From: Planctomycetota bacterium
Lineage (GTDB): Bacteria; Planctomycetota; Phycisphaerae; SM23-33
Reading direction: 5' to 3'
Length of the DNA stretch: 64,000 nucleotides
Assembly: GCA_022705325.1 (NCBI GenBank)
Contig: JAKJER010000005.1
Span: 186,001-250,000 of the forward strand
Within the stretch, counting starts at the first letter, position 1. The number at the start of each line of letters is the position of its first letter. This document shows, in pieces, positions 40,375 to 47,719 of this stretch. A program made the position numbers and the translations under genes. The notes beneath the pieces were generated by a model. The model did no database searches. It saw nothing but the letters and a program-made list of their open reading frames with translations, and was not told the origin of the DNA.

Positions 40375-41418
40375 CTACAGATCGAACTTGATCTGCACCC
40401 CGAGGGTGCCCAGCCCGCCCAGCAGGGCCGTGAGCTGCACGCCTTCGGTGATGTTGACGCCGACGGTAAACATGTGCCAGTTCGTGCCGTGACGCTGGCG
40501 TCCCATCAGGTGCGAGAGGTCGTCCTCGCTGTAGCGCGACTGCATGCGGCGGAACTCGTAGCCCAGCGTGAGCCAGTCCACGGGCTTGTAGAACACGTTG
40601 GTCTCGACGAAGGCCTTGCACGTGTCGACGAAGCCCATGCCTCCCGCGTGCGAGGAGTCGGTGATCCTCACGCCCACGGACCCCACCAGCGGGCGGTGCA
40701 GGAACGGGTCTTCGACCTGCTTGCTCATGACCGCCGTCCAGTCCATCCCGCACACGCCCATGTCGTTGCGGCGGAGCGTGCCGAAGGCGTGACGGTCCAG
40801 TTCCGCGATGCCGCGGTTGTGCTTGAAGTGGGCGCCCAGCGTGACGGCCGGGACGTACGGGCAGTCGAAATCGTTCTCCTTGATCACGTTGCCCCGCAGC
40901 GAGAACACGTGAAGGGTGAAGTCGTCGCGACCCAGGCCGGCGCCCATCTGCTCTTCGGCCCGGTCGTGGAACTTGCCCAGGTTGGTGATGTTGCCCCCGT
41001 AGCCCAGCTCGAAGCGGTTCAGGAACGGCACGGTCACCACCAGGCTGTACCCGTCCTCCATGGGATCGTCCGTGTAGTACAGGTAGCTGAGCGAGAAGCT
41101 GGGCATCCCGATCAAGCCCGCGTGGTCCTGGTTGATGATGTACGCGGTGGGGGTGATCAGGCCGCCGGAGTAGCCCTCGAACGAATGCATGGGCACGAAG
41201 GCCTTCTTGGGCTTGGCGAAGAGCTTCTCGAACGGGGCGGGGATGTCCTTCTGCTCCACCTCGGCCACCTTGGTTTCCAGGGCGACCTGCTTGGGGCTGT
41301 CCGTCGCCGCCAGGCCCTGGCCCAGGCCCAGCCATGTGGGCGGCGGAGCGGCCGACAGCGTCGAGGGGAGAACCAGTCCCAGCACCAGCAACAGAGCCAT
41401 AGCTTCTGCGCGTCTCAT
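40375..41418 (-). CDS. Outer-membrane-type beta-barrel protein of unknown function (DUF3034-like)
   Basis: A 347-residue protein with signal peptide MRRAEAMALLLVLGLVLPSTLSA. After a charged linker (residues about 45-75) it has alternating strands ending in aromatic residues, such as LSYLYYTDD, FELGYGGNI, NWHMFTVGVNITEGVQL and VQIKFDL at the C-terminus. The terminal aromatic-hydrophobic strand is typical of outer-membrane barrels. It resembles the DUF3034 proteins, which have no known role. The ATG at 41418 has AAAGGAG six bases upstream, and a second ATG two codons earlier directly abuts that site, so it is less likely. Confidence 0.6.
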   Translation of the reverse strand: MRRAEAMALLLVLGLVLPSTLSAAPPPTWLGLGQGLAATDSPKQVALETKVAEVEQKDIPAPFEKLFAKPKKAFVPMHSFEGYSGGLITPTAYIINQDHAGLIGMPSFSLSYLYYTDDPMEDGYSLVVTVPFLNRFELGYGGNITNLGKFHDRAEEQMGAGLGRDDFTLHVFSLRGNVIKENDFDCPYVPAVTLGAHFKHNRGIAELDRHAFGTLRRNDMGVCGMDWTAVMSKQVEDPFLHRPLVGSVGVRITDSSHAGGMGFVDTCKAFVETNVFYKPVDWLTLGYEFRRMQSRYSEDDLSHLMGRQRHGTNWHMFTVGVNITEGVQLTALLGGLGTLGVQIKFDL

Positions 41419-41660
41419 CGACATCTCCTTTCCCGCACGCCTCCGCGCCACTCTGCGCGGCGGCATCCGTGCGGATAGAATGTCATCCTCGGACCCGAAC
41501 CCGACAGGCACCGCCCCTGCACGCAGTCAATGCAAAACGAGCGAACGCAGACAGGAGACGTTGCCTCGACGCCGTTGTAGGTTACTGTCGGCCCGCCTCG
41601 GCCGACCGCTTGAGACAAAATACCCCCCCTGCACCCGCGGCGCCGGGGCGGTTTTTGGAT

Positions 41661-41688
41661 TTGAGGACGTCCCCGTTGGGCGTATAGT
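41661..41688 (+). promoter_or_regulatory. Candidate sigma70-type promoter of the MoxR-DUF58-transglutaminase operon
   Basis: TTGAGG (41661-41666) and TATAGT (41683-41688) are 16 bases apart and lie 24 bases before the MoxR start. The 41419-41660 part of the spacer contains no gene. Matched by eye only. Confidence 0.5.
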
Positions 41689-41712
41689 ACGGCTGTACGT
41701 CGGAGACACGCT

Positions 41713-42663
41713 ATGACACAGTTCGGGGCCGATGGAGCGCAGGCCAAGCTGGCGGCGCTGCGCAAGAACCTTCAGAAGGTGATCCTGGGCAAGGACGAGA
41801 GCATCGAGATCCTCGCGGTGGCGCTGGCGGCGGGCGGTTCGGTGCTGATGGAGGACGTGCCCGGGGTCGGCAAGACGACGTTGGCCAAGGCCCTGGCCAA
41901 GTCGATCGACGCCCGCTTCAGCCGCATCCAGTTCACCCCGGACCTGCTGCCGGCCGACATCGTCGGTTCAAGCGTGTACAACCCCGTGGACGGGACCTTC
42001 AAGTTCCGACACGGGCCGGTCTTCTGCAACGTGCTGCTGGCCGACGAAATCAACCGGGCCAGCCCCCGGACGCAGTCGGCGCTGCTGGAGGCGATGAACG
42101 AACTCCAGGCCACGGTGGAAGGCACGTGCTACACCCTGCCCAGTCCGTTCCTGGTGCTGGCGACGCAGAACCCGGTGGAGTTTCACGGCACGTATCCGCT
42201 GCCGGAGGCGCAGTTGGACCGGTTCCTGGTGCAGGTGGACCTGGGCTATCCGTCGCCGGAGGTGGAAGAGGGCATCCTGCACTCGCAGGCGCGGAGCCAC
42301 CCGCTGGAGACGCTGACGCCCGTGCTGGACCGGGAGGAAGTGAGCGATCTCCAGGAGGCGGTGCGCCGGGTGCGCCTGGACGCGTCGATCAGCGGGTACA
42401 TCGTGGAGATCATCACGAGAACGCGGAATGACGAGCGGATCAAGCTGGGGGCCAGCCCGCGGGCCTCGCTGATGCTCTACCGCGCCGCCCAGGCCGGCGC
42501 CCTGTGCCGCGGGCGGGACTATGTCCTGCCCGACGACGTGCAGTGGCTCGCCCCCTATGTGCTCGCCCACCGCCTCATGCTCACCAGCCAGGCCCGCTAC
42601 GGCGGGCAGGGCAAGCGACAGATCATCCAGGACATCCTGGCCCGCGTACGGGTGCCCACGTGA
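41713..42663 (+). CDS. MoxR-family AAA+ ATPase
   Basis: A 316-residue cytoplasmic ATPase. Walker A is VPGVGKTT (near residue 50) and Walker B is LLADEINRASPRTQ; the TQNPVEFHGTYPLPEAQLDRF sensor/arginine-finger region is also typical. MoxR proteins act with DUF58 and transglutaminase proteins in the same operon in chaperone-like roles for secreted or membrane complexes. That trio is complete here: DUF58 at 42660 and transglutaminase at 43898. The stop overlaps the GTG start of DUF58. A promoter sits 24 bases upstream of the ATG. Confidence 0.93.
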   Translation: MTQFGADGAQAKLAALRKNLQKVILGKDESIEILAVALAAGGSVLMEDVPGVGKTTLAKALAKSIDARFSRIQFTPDLLPADIVGSSVYNPVDGTFKFRHGPVFCNVLLADEINRASPRTQSALLEAMNELQATVEGTCYTLPSPFLVLATQNPVEFHGTYPLPEAQLDRFLVQVDLGYPSPEVEEGILHSQARSHPLETLTPVLDREEVSDLQEAVRRVRLDASISGYIVEIITRTRNDERIKLGASPRASLMLYRAAQAGALCRGRDYVLPDDVQWLAPYVLAHRLMLTSQARYGGQGKRQIIQDILARVRVPT

Positions 42664-43901
42664 AACGCCGCCTCATCCTCGAACACCTGTGGTACCTGTG
42701 GTCCTTTCGGACCACCCGCAACGGCAAGATGGTGTTCGCGGCCCTGGCGGTCTCGGCGCTGGCGGGCTCGATCACCCTGGCCAGCCCCATGTACCACGTG
42801 TTCCTCGCCCTGCTGGGCATCAGCATGGCGGCCTCGGTGGCCGGCGTGATCTTCCGCCCTCGCTGCCGCCTGAGCGGCGCCCTGCCCGCCAAGCTTGTGG
42901 CGGGGCGACCTGCGGCCATGCGGTTCGAGGTGGAGAACCGCTCCTTCCTGCCCGCCTACGACGTGGCGCTGGGCCTGTTCGGAATGAGCGACTCCATCCG
43001 CCAGGTCCAGCGCGACCGGTGCGTGCCGCGAGTGGGCCCGGGCCAGAGCGCGGTCATCCCCGTCGAGCTGGTGGCCCGGCGCCGCGGCGTCTACCAGGTC
43101 AGCGAGGTGCAGTGCTTCAGTTCCTTCCCGTTCAACCTGTTCCGCTCGGGCCGACGCACCAGACGGCGCCAGGCCGTGACCGTCCTGCCCAGCTACCATC
43201 CGGTCAACCTGGGCAGCCTGATCGTGCCCAGCCGCTACCAGCCCGGCGGCATCGCCTTCAGCAGCCGCGTGGGCGAGTCGCCCGAGTACATCGGCAGCCG
43301 CCCCTACCGCCCGGGCGACTCCACCCGGCGGATCGACTTTCGCTCGTGGGCCCGCCTGTCCACGCCGGCCGTCCGCGAGTTCCAGGAAGAGTATTACTGT
43401 CGCGTCGCCCTCGTGCTGGACACGTTCGTGTCGTGGACGCGCGTCCGCACAGCCGGCGGGTTCGCGGACCTGGAGGCGGCCGTCAGCCTCACCGCCTCGA
43501 TCGCCGACGCCATGTGCGGCGGGGAGTACATCATCGACATCTTCGCCGCCGGGCCCAAGCTCTACGTCTTCCGGGCGGGCAGACACACCGCCCACTTCGA
43601 CAGCGTCCTGGAGATCCTGGCTGCCGTGCGCGAGACCCGCCACAGCCCTTTCCGCGAGGTGGCGCCCGCGCTGGCCGACGAACTGGGGAACATCTCCACC
43701 GTTGTGTGCGTGCTGCTGGACTGGGACGAGGAGCGCCGCCGCCTGGTCCGCCTGGCCGTGGAGGCCGGCTGCGCGGTGCGGACCGTAGTGATCCGTCGTC
43801 GTCCGCCGACGCTGCCGGTGGCCGCCGACGAGGCCTGGGCCGGGCCCATCCCCGTGCTCCACCCGCGCGAGGTCCAGAAGGGGGGGATCCATCTGCCATG
43901 A
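42660..43901 (+). CDS. DUF58 domain-containing membrane protein
   Basis: A 413-residue protein with two N-terminal hydrophobic segments (residues about 20-60) and a cytoplasmic/extracytoplasmic region containing GIAFSSRVGESPEYIGSRPYRPGDSTRRIDFRSWARL, the DUF58 signature motif found with MoxR ATPases. A VWA-like fold follows (RVALVLDTF). The GTG start overlaps the MoxR stop as GTGA, indicating translational coupling; no other start fits the family N-terminus. It probably acts together with the MoxR ATPase and the downstream transglutaminase. Confidence 0.9.
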   Translation: MKRRLILEHLWYLWSFRTTRNGKMVFAALAVSALAGSITLASPMYHVFLALLGISMAASVAGVIFRPRCRLSGALPAKLVAGRPAAMRFEVENRSFLPAYDVALGLFGMSDSIRQVQRDRCVPRVGPGQSAVIPVELVARRRGVYQVSEVQCFSSFPFNLFRSGRRTRRRQAVTVLPSYHPVNLGSLIVPSRYQPGGIAFSSRVGESPEYIGSRPYRPGDSTRRIDFRSWARLSTPAVREFQEEYYCRVALVLDTFVSWTRVRTAGGFADLEAAVSLTASIADAMCGGEYIIDIFAAGPKLYVFRAGRHTAHFDSVLEILAAVRETRHSPFREVAPALADELGNISTVVCVLLDWDEERRRLVRLAVEAGCAVRTVVIRRRPPTLPVAADEAWAGPIPVLHPREVQKGGIHLP

Positions 43902-45940
43902 TGCGCCAGCGGGTCATGGCGTTCGCCCTGGTCGCCACGGCGGGGGCCGTCCTGGCCTTCACGTCGCATCGCTACGCGTACCCAGCCGTCATTTCCGCGG
44001 TCGCCCTGGCGGGCGTGCCGGGGCGGCTCATGCTGGCCCTCACGCCGGCCAAGAAGAACATCCTGTTGCTGGCGCTGGCGGCGGTGTTCGTGGCCCAGTG
44101 GAACATCTCGCCCTATCAGGACGGGCAGACGGTCGGCTTCATCTTCTTTCCGCTGAGTTACGCAGCCGCCCAGTACCTGCTGGCGATGATGACGGCGCAC
44201 CTGTACCTCCGCCTGCCCGGGGGGCTGCCGCCGGCCCTGCCGCTGATGGGCTGCCTGGCGCTGGTCTGCGCGGGGAACATCGTGACCATCAGCCTGAGCG
44301 AGAACCGGGCCTACCAACTGCTGGTGCTGGCGCACGTGGGGGCGGCGGCGCTGTACTACGTGGCGTCGCGGCAGAAGCTGGGCGACGGGCCGGACCGGGG
44401 CGACCGGCGCGCGGTCCTGGCGGGCCTGCTGGCCGGCGGGCTGCTGCTGGCCTGGCTGGCCGGCGCCTACGTCCGCAACAACGCCAACGAATTGCAGCGA
44501 TACCTGGTCATCCGGCGAAGGGGGGCCGCGGATCGCTCCATGGGCTTCGCCGAGGCCGGGCGCCTCACCAGCGTCAACATCCTGCGGACGGGCGAGGACC
44601 AGACGGTCCTGTGGGTGCAGAGCCCCGTCGTGCCGGGCTATCTGCGGGGGGCGGCGATGGAGCGGTTCCGCCGGTCGGCGTGGGACTCGGCCGGGACAGC
44701 CGGCGAGATCCTGCCCGTGCCGTCGGCGCAGCGCGACGGACTGGAACCGCCCGGGGCGAACGAGTTCCTGTACGTCTGGGGCCAGGCGGACCGTCCGGGG
44801 ACGCTGATGACGATCCACCCCAGGCCGGAGATCCCCGTACGGGTCTTTGCCCCGCTGGAGACGCAGGCGGTCTACGCCCCGGTCGAACGCCTGAGCCTCA
44901 GCGAACACCAGACGGCGTCTTCGGGCGACCTGGCCGGCGGGTTGGGGTATCGCGCGTGGGTCCCCCGTTCGCCGCCGACGTCGTCCGCGCCCGACGCCGA
45001 TCTGCTGAACCGCTGCCTCGCGCCGCCCGACGTGCTGGATGACCGGGTGATCCAACTGGCCGGGCAGATCCTGGCCGGGCGGCAAACCGCCCAAGAGAAG
45101 ATACGGGCCGTCACCGACTACCTGACGACGCACTACACGTACAGCCTGTCGATCACGATTCCGCGCGGGGCCGATCCGCTGGCCCACTTCCTGCTGGAGG
45201 CCAAGGCCGCCCACTGCGAGTACTTCGCGTCGGCGGCCGCCGTCCTGCTGCGGCAGGGGGGCGTGCCCGCGCGGTACGTGACGGGGTTCGTGGCCCAGCG
45301 GTACAACGACGTGGGGCGCTGCTGGTACGCCCGCAACGGCGACGCCCACGCATGGGTCGAGGCGTGGGACGACGCCGCCAAGCGGTGGGTGACGGTGGAG
45401 GCCACGCCGCCCGACGGCCGGCCCGGGCACGACGCCCGCTCCTGGCTGGCCAACCTGTGGGACTACGTGCTCTTTCGCTTGCAGCAACTGCGCGAGGCGG
45501 TGAACCTTCGCGGCTGGGCGGGCCTGGGCCTGTGGGTGCTTGGCGTGCTGGTCGAACTGCTGGGCATGCTGGTGCTGACCTGGCCGGGGCGGGCGCTGCT
45601 GGCGGTGATCCTGGTGCTGATCGCCCGCAGGTTCTGGCTGGGGCGGCCCGGGCGGGCCCGGCCACGCGTCGCTGCGCCGGAGCTTCAGCAATGGCGGGCC
45701 CTGCTGGCCCGCATGGACGCCCGCGTCCGCCGCCTGGGCTTCGTCCGCGCCCCCAGCGAGACGCTCCACCAGTTTGCACGGCGCATCGCCGGCGACGAGG
45801 GCATAGACCTACCCAGCGAGTTGAACAGCCGGGAACTGCTGGCTCAGTGGTATGTCGAAGCGGCGACCGTGCGATACGACGGGCCAGTCGCGCCACACCG
45901 CCTGGAACAACTCCATACATCCCTGGACTCGGTCCGGTAG
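43898..45940 (+). CDS. Membrane-bound transglutaminase-like protein (TgpA-type)
   Basis: A 680-residue protein with six to seven N-terminal membrane helices (residues about 1-215), an extracytoplasmic transglutaminase/protease-like core and a C-terminal helix followed by a cytoplasmic DUF4129-like tail (VRRLGFVRAPSETLHQFARR). The catalytic triad is visible as Cys in AAHCEYFASAAAVLLRQ, His in DAHAWVEAW and Asp or Glu in VTVEATPPDG. The partner DUF58 gene overlaps its start (ATGATG). Such proteins are placed in the outer face of the inner membrane; the true substrate is unknown. Confidence 0.9.
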   Translation: MMRQRVMAFALVATAGAVLAFTSHRYAYPAVISAVALAGVPGRLMLALTPAKKNILLLALAAVFVAQWNISPYQDGQTVGFIFFPLSYAAAQYLLAMMTAHLYLRLPGGLPPALPLMGCLALVCAGNIVTISLSENRAYQLLVLAHVGAAALYYVASRQKLGDGPDRGDRRAVLAGLLAGGLLLAWLAGAYVRNNANELQRYLVIRRRGAADRSMGFAEAGRLTSVNILRTGEDQTVLWVQSPVVPGYLRGAAMERFRRSAWDSAGTAGEILPVPSAQRDGLEPPGANEFLYVWGQADRPGTLMTIHPRPEIPVRVFAPLETQAVYAPVERLSLSEHQTASSGDLAGGLGYRAWVPRSPPTSSAPDADLLNRCLAPPDVLDDRVIQLAGQILAGRQTAQEKIRAVTDYLTTHYTYSLSITIPRGADPLAHFLLEAKAAHCEYFASAAAVLLRQGGVPARYVTGFVAQRYNDVGRCWYARNGDAHAWVEAWDDAAKRWVTVEATPPDGRPGHDARSWLANLWDYVLFRLQQLREAVNLRGWAGLGLWVLGVLVELLGMLVLTWPGRALLAVILVLIARRFWLGRPGRARPRVAAPELQQWRALLARMDARVRRLGFVRAPSETLHQFARRIAGDEGIDLPSELNSRELLAQWYVEAATVRYDGPVAPHRLEQLHTSLDSVR

Positions 45941-46062
45941 CAGTTGCTGTCGCTACGGCTCATCGGGAAGACGAAGGACAAGAAGGCATCCTTGGTTCCA
46001 GTCATTCTTCTCGAGAAGTGGCTTGTCAACCGAGGCACGATTCACCGTGCCCGCGAGGGTAA

Positions 46063-46974
46063 TCAGAACGGCGTCTCCGGCGGGCCGGAGACTTCGCGGA
46101 TCGCGAAGGGCAGGTAGTCCAGCAGGTCGCTGGCCATCATGGAGACCTCGCCGAGTTCCTCGGCGGCCAGGTCGCCGGCCCGTCCGTGGCACCAGACCCC
46201 CAGGCAGGCGGCGTGGAACGGGTCCAGTTCCTGGGCGACGAAGGCGGCGATCAGCCCGGTCAGGACGTCGCCGCTGCCGCCGGTGGCCATGCCGGGGTTG
46301 CCGGTCTGGTTGACGTAGAGTCGGCGGCCGTCGGTGACGACGGTGTGGTGGCCCTTGAGCACGCAGACCAGCGGCGCGACGTCTTCCGTCTGGGGGTCGC
46401 CCCACTCGCGCATCGCCGCCAGGCAGACGTTCTCGCGGTCGGCCTGAACGTCGGCGATGGAGCGTCCGCTCAGGCGGGCGAACTCGCCGGGGTGGGGCGT
46501 CACGACCAGCGGGCATCGCCGGGTGGAGGGCCAGTCGCCCAGGGCCGCCAGGTTGGTCAGTCCGTCGGCGTCGAGCACCAGCGGGTGGTCGTATTCCAGC
46601 AGGGCGCGGATGACGCCGTGGCGGTCGCCGCCGACGCCCATGCCGGGCCCGCAGGCGACCACGTCGCTCTTGCGGGCCTGCTGCATGACCTGGCGGATGC
46701 AGGCCGGGCTGAGCGCGCCGTCCGGGTCGCAGTCCAGCGGCAGGGAGGTGGCGCACATGCACATGGAGGCGATGGCCGGCTGCACGTCGCGCGGGGCGGC
46801 GAAGGTGGCCAGGCCCGCCCCGCCGCGCAGGGCGGCGTTGGTGGCCAGGGCGACCGCCCCGGGCATGGTCTGGCTGCCGCCCACCACCAGCACCCTGCCG
46901 AACGTCCCCTTGTGCGAGGCGGCGGCACGGGGGGGCAGTCTCCGCACGTCGTCGAAGCTCACGTTCTCTGTCAT
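46063..46974 (-). CDS. nnrD: ADP/ATP-dependent NAD(P)H-hydrate dehydratase (NnrD)
   Basis: A 303-residue cytoplasmic repair enzyme of the ribokinase-like fold. Residues 26-35 (RVLVVGGSQT), NAALRGGAGLATFAAP, VVTPHPGEFARLSG and GNPGMATGGSGDVLTGLIAAF are hallmark motifs; the last holds the catalytic Asp. It converts the hydrated, inactive S-NADHX and S-NADPHX back to NAD(P)H. The usual partner epimerase (NnrE) is not fused here and is not next to it. The 122 bases between its stop and the transglutaminase gene contain nothing obvious. The ATG is at 46974. Confidence 0.92.
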   Translation of the reverse strand: MTENVSFDDVRRLPPRAAASHKGTFGRVLVVGGSQTMPGAVALATNAALRGGAGLATFAAPRDVQPAIASMCMCATSLPLDCDPDGALSPACIRQVMQQARKSDVVACGPGMGVGGDRHGVIRALLEYDHPLVLDADGLTNLAALGDWPSTRRCPLVVTPHPGEFARLSGRSIADVQADRENVCLAAMREWGDPQTEDVAPLVCVLKGHHTVVTDGRRLYVNQTGNPGMATGGSGDVLTGLIAAFVAQELDPFHAACLGVWCHGRAGDLAAEELGEVSMMASDLLDYLPFAIREVSGPPETPF

Positions 46975-46999
46975 ATAGGCCCCGCAGCAGTTAGTGCCT

Positions 47000-47015
47000 G
47001 GTAGCCGGTAGCCCG
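47000..47015 (+). repeat. Short dispersed repeat, copy 2
   Basis: GGTAGCCGGTAGCCCG, identical to 40303-40318, in the 200-base spacer between nnrD and the TrmO-like gene. Flanking sequence again has GCAGCC/GGCAGCC runs. Nothing else is recognised in this spacer (46975-47174). Confidence 0.45.
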
Positions 47016-47174
47016 TATCCGGCAGCCTGTATTCAGCAATGCGATCCGGAACCGGCGGCTGTAGACGGTCGCGTCCGCTCGCAGCTTTGCGAAAACGCTC
47101 ATCGCCTGTCTGTCTTGGCGGCTGCCCGCTATTCTATTCGCGCACGTGCCGAAACGCCACGAAGCTCCCATCGC

Positions 47175-47705
47175 CTACTTCGGCGGCTCTTTCTTTCCCG
47201 TCACCCAGTCGGGCATGCGGACCTGCTCAGCCGAGTCGATCGCGGGGATGTAGGGCTTGAGGTCCAGGATGGGCGTCTTGTCGAACGCGTCGATGTTCTC
47301 CACCTTCACCGCGCCGCCCTCGACGGCGAGGATACGGCAGACCGTGAGGGCGATGAGGTTGGGGCGAAAGGGCGAGCGGCAGGCGAAGACGCCCGTCAGC
47401 GGGTTCTTCTTGTTGCCTCGCGGGTGGACCTGGAGGACCTGTCGCTTGGCGGGCGTGTCGTTGCGGTCGAACCAGTACAGCACGACCACGTGCGAGTAGC
47501 CGTCCAGCCCGAGCAGGCCGGGCTGGAACTTCGGCTCGATCCGGAGGACCTTCGACGAGCCGCTGATCTCCACCCGTCCGATGGGCGTCATGTGAAACGT
47601 GGGCCCATCCTGGCCCGCGTCGTCGTCGGCCAGCACGCTGTTGGCGGCCGCGCCCGCGACCGCCGCACAGGTTCCGCTCAGGACGCTTCGTCGTGTGATC
47701 GTCAT
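47175..47705 (-). CDS. TrmO/TsaA-like protein with a Tat export signal
   Basis: A 176-residue protein. Residues 1-28 form a Tat signal: TITRRSVLSGTCAAVAGAAANSVLA. The rest is the UPF0066/TrmO beta-barrel: TPIGRVEISG, LLGLDGYSHVVVLYWFDRND, VHPRGNKKNPLTGVFACRSPFRPN, LTVCRIL, and DAFDKTPILDLKPYIPAID. TrmO methylates N6-threonylcarbamoyl-adenosine of tRNA in the cytoplasm with S-adenosylmethionine. An exported copy should not meet tRNA, so this may be a repurposed fold. The start at 47705 has GGAGAG upstream; an alternative ATG at 47723 overlaps the stop of the HzsA-related gene. Both keep the twin Arg. Confidence 0.8.
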   Translation of the reverse strand: MTITRRSVLSGTCAAVAGAAANSVLADDDAGQDGPTFHMTPIGRVEISGSSKVLRIEPKFQPGLLGLDGYSHVVVLYWFDRNDTPAKRQVLQVHPRGNKKNPLTGVFACRSPFRPNLIALTVCRILAVEGGAVKVENIDAFDKTPILDLKPYIPAIDSAEQVRMPDWVTGKKEPPK

Positions 47706-47719
47706 GACATGTCTCTCCA

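Noticed and set aside
45941..46062. A hydrophobic-to-acidic peptide tail readable on the minus strand after nnrD
   Set aside because: It is a continuation of a shadow frame of nnrD with no start or ribosome binding site; no known C-terminus matched.
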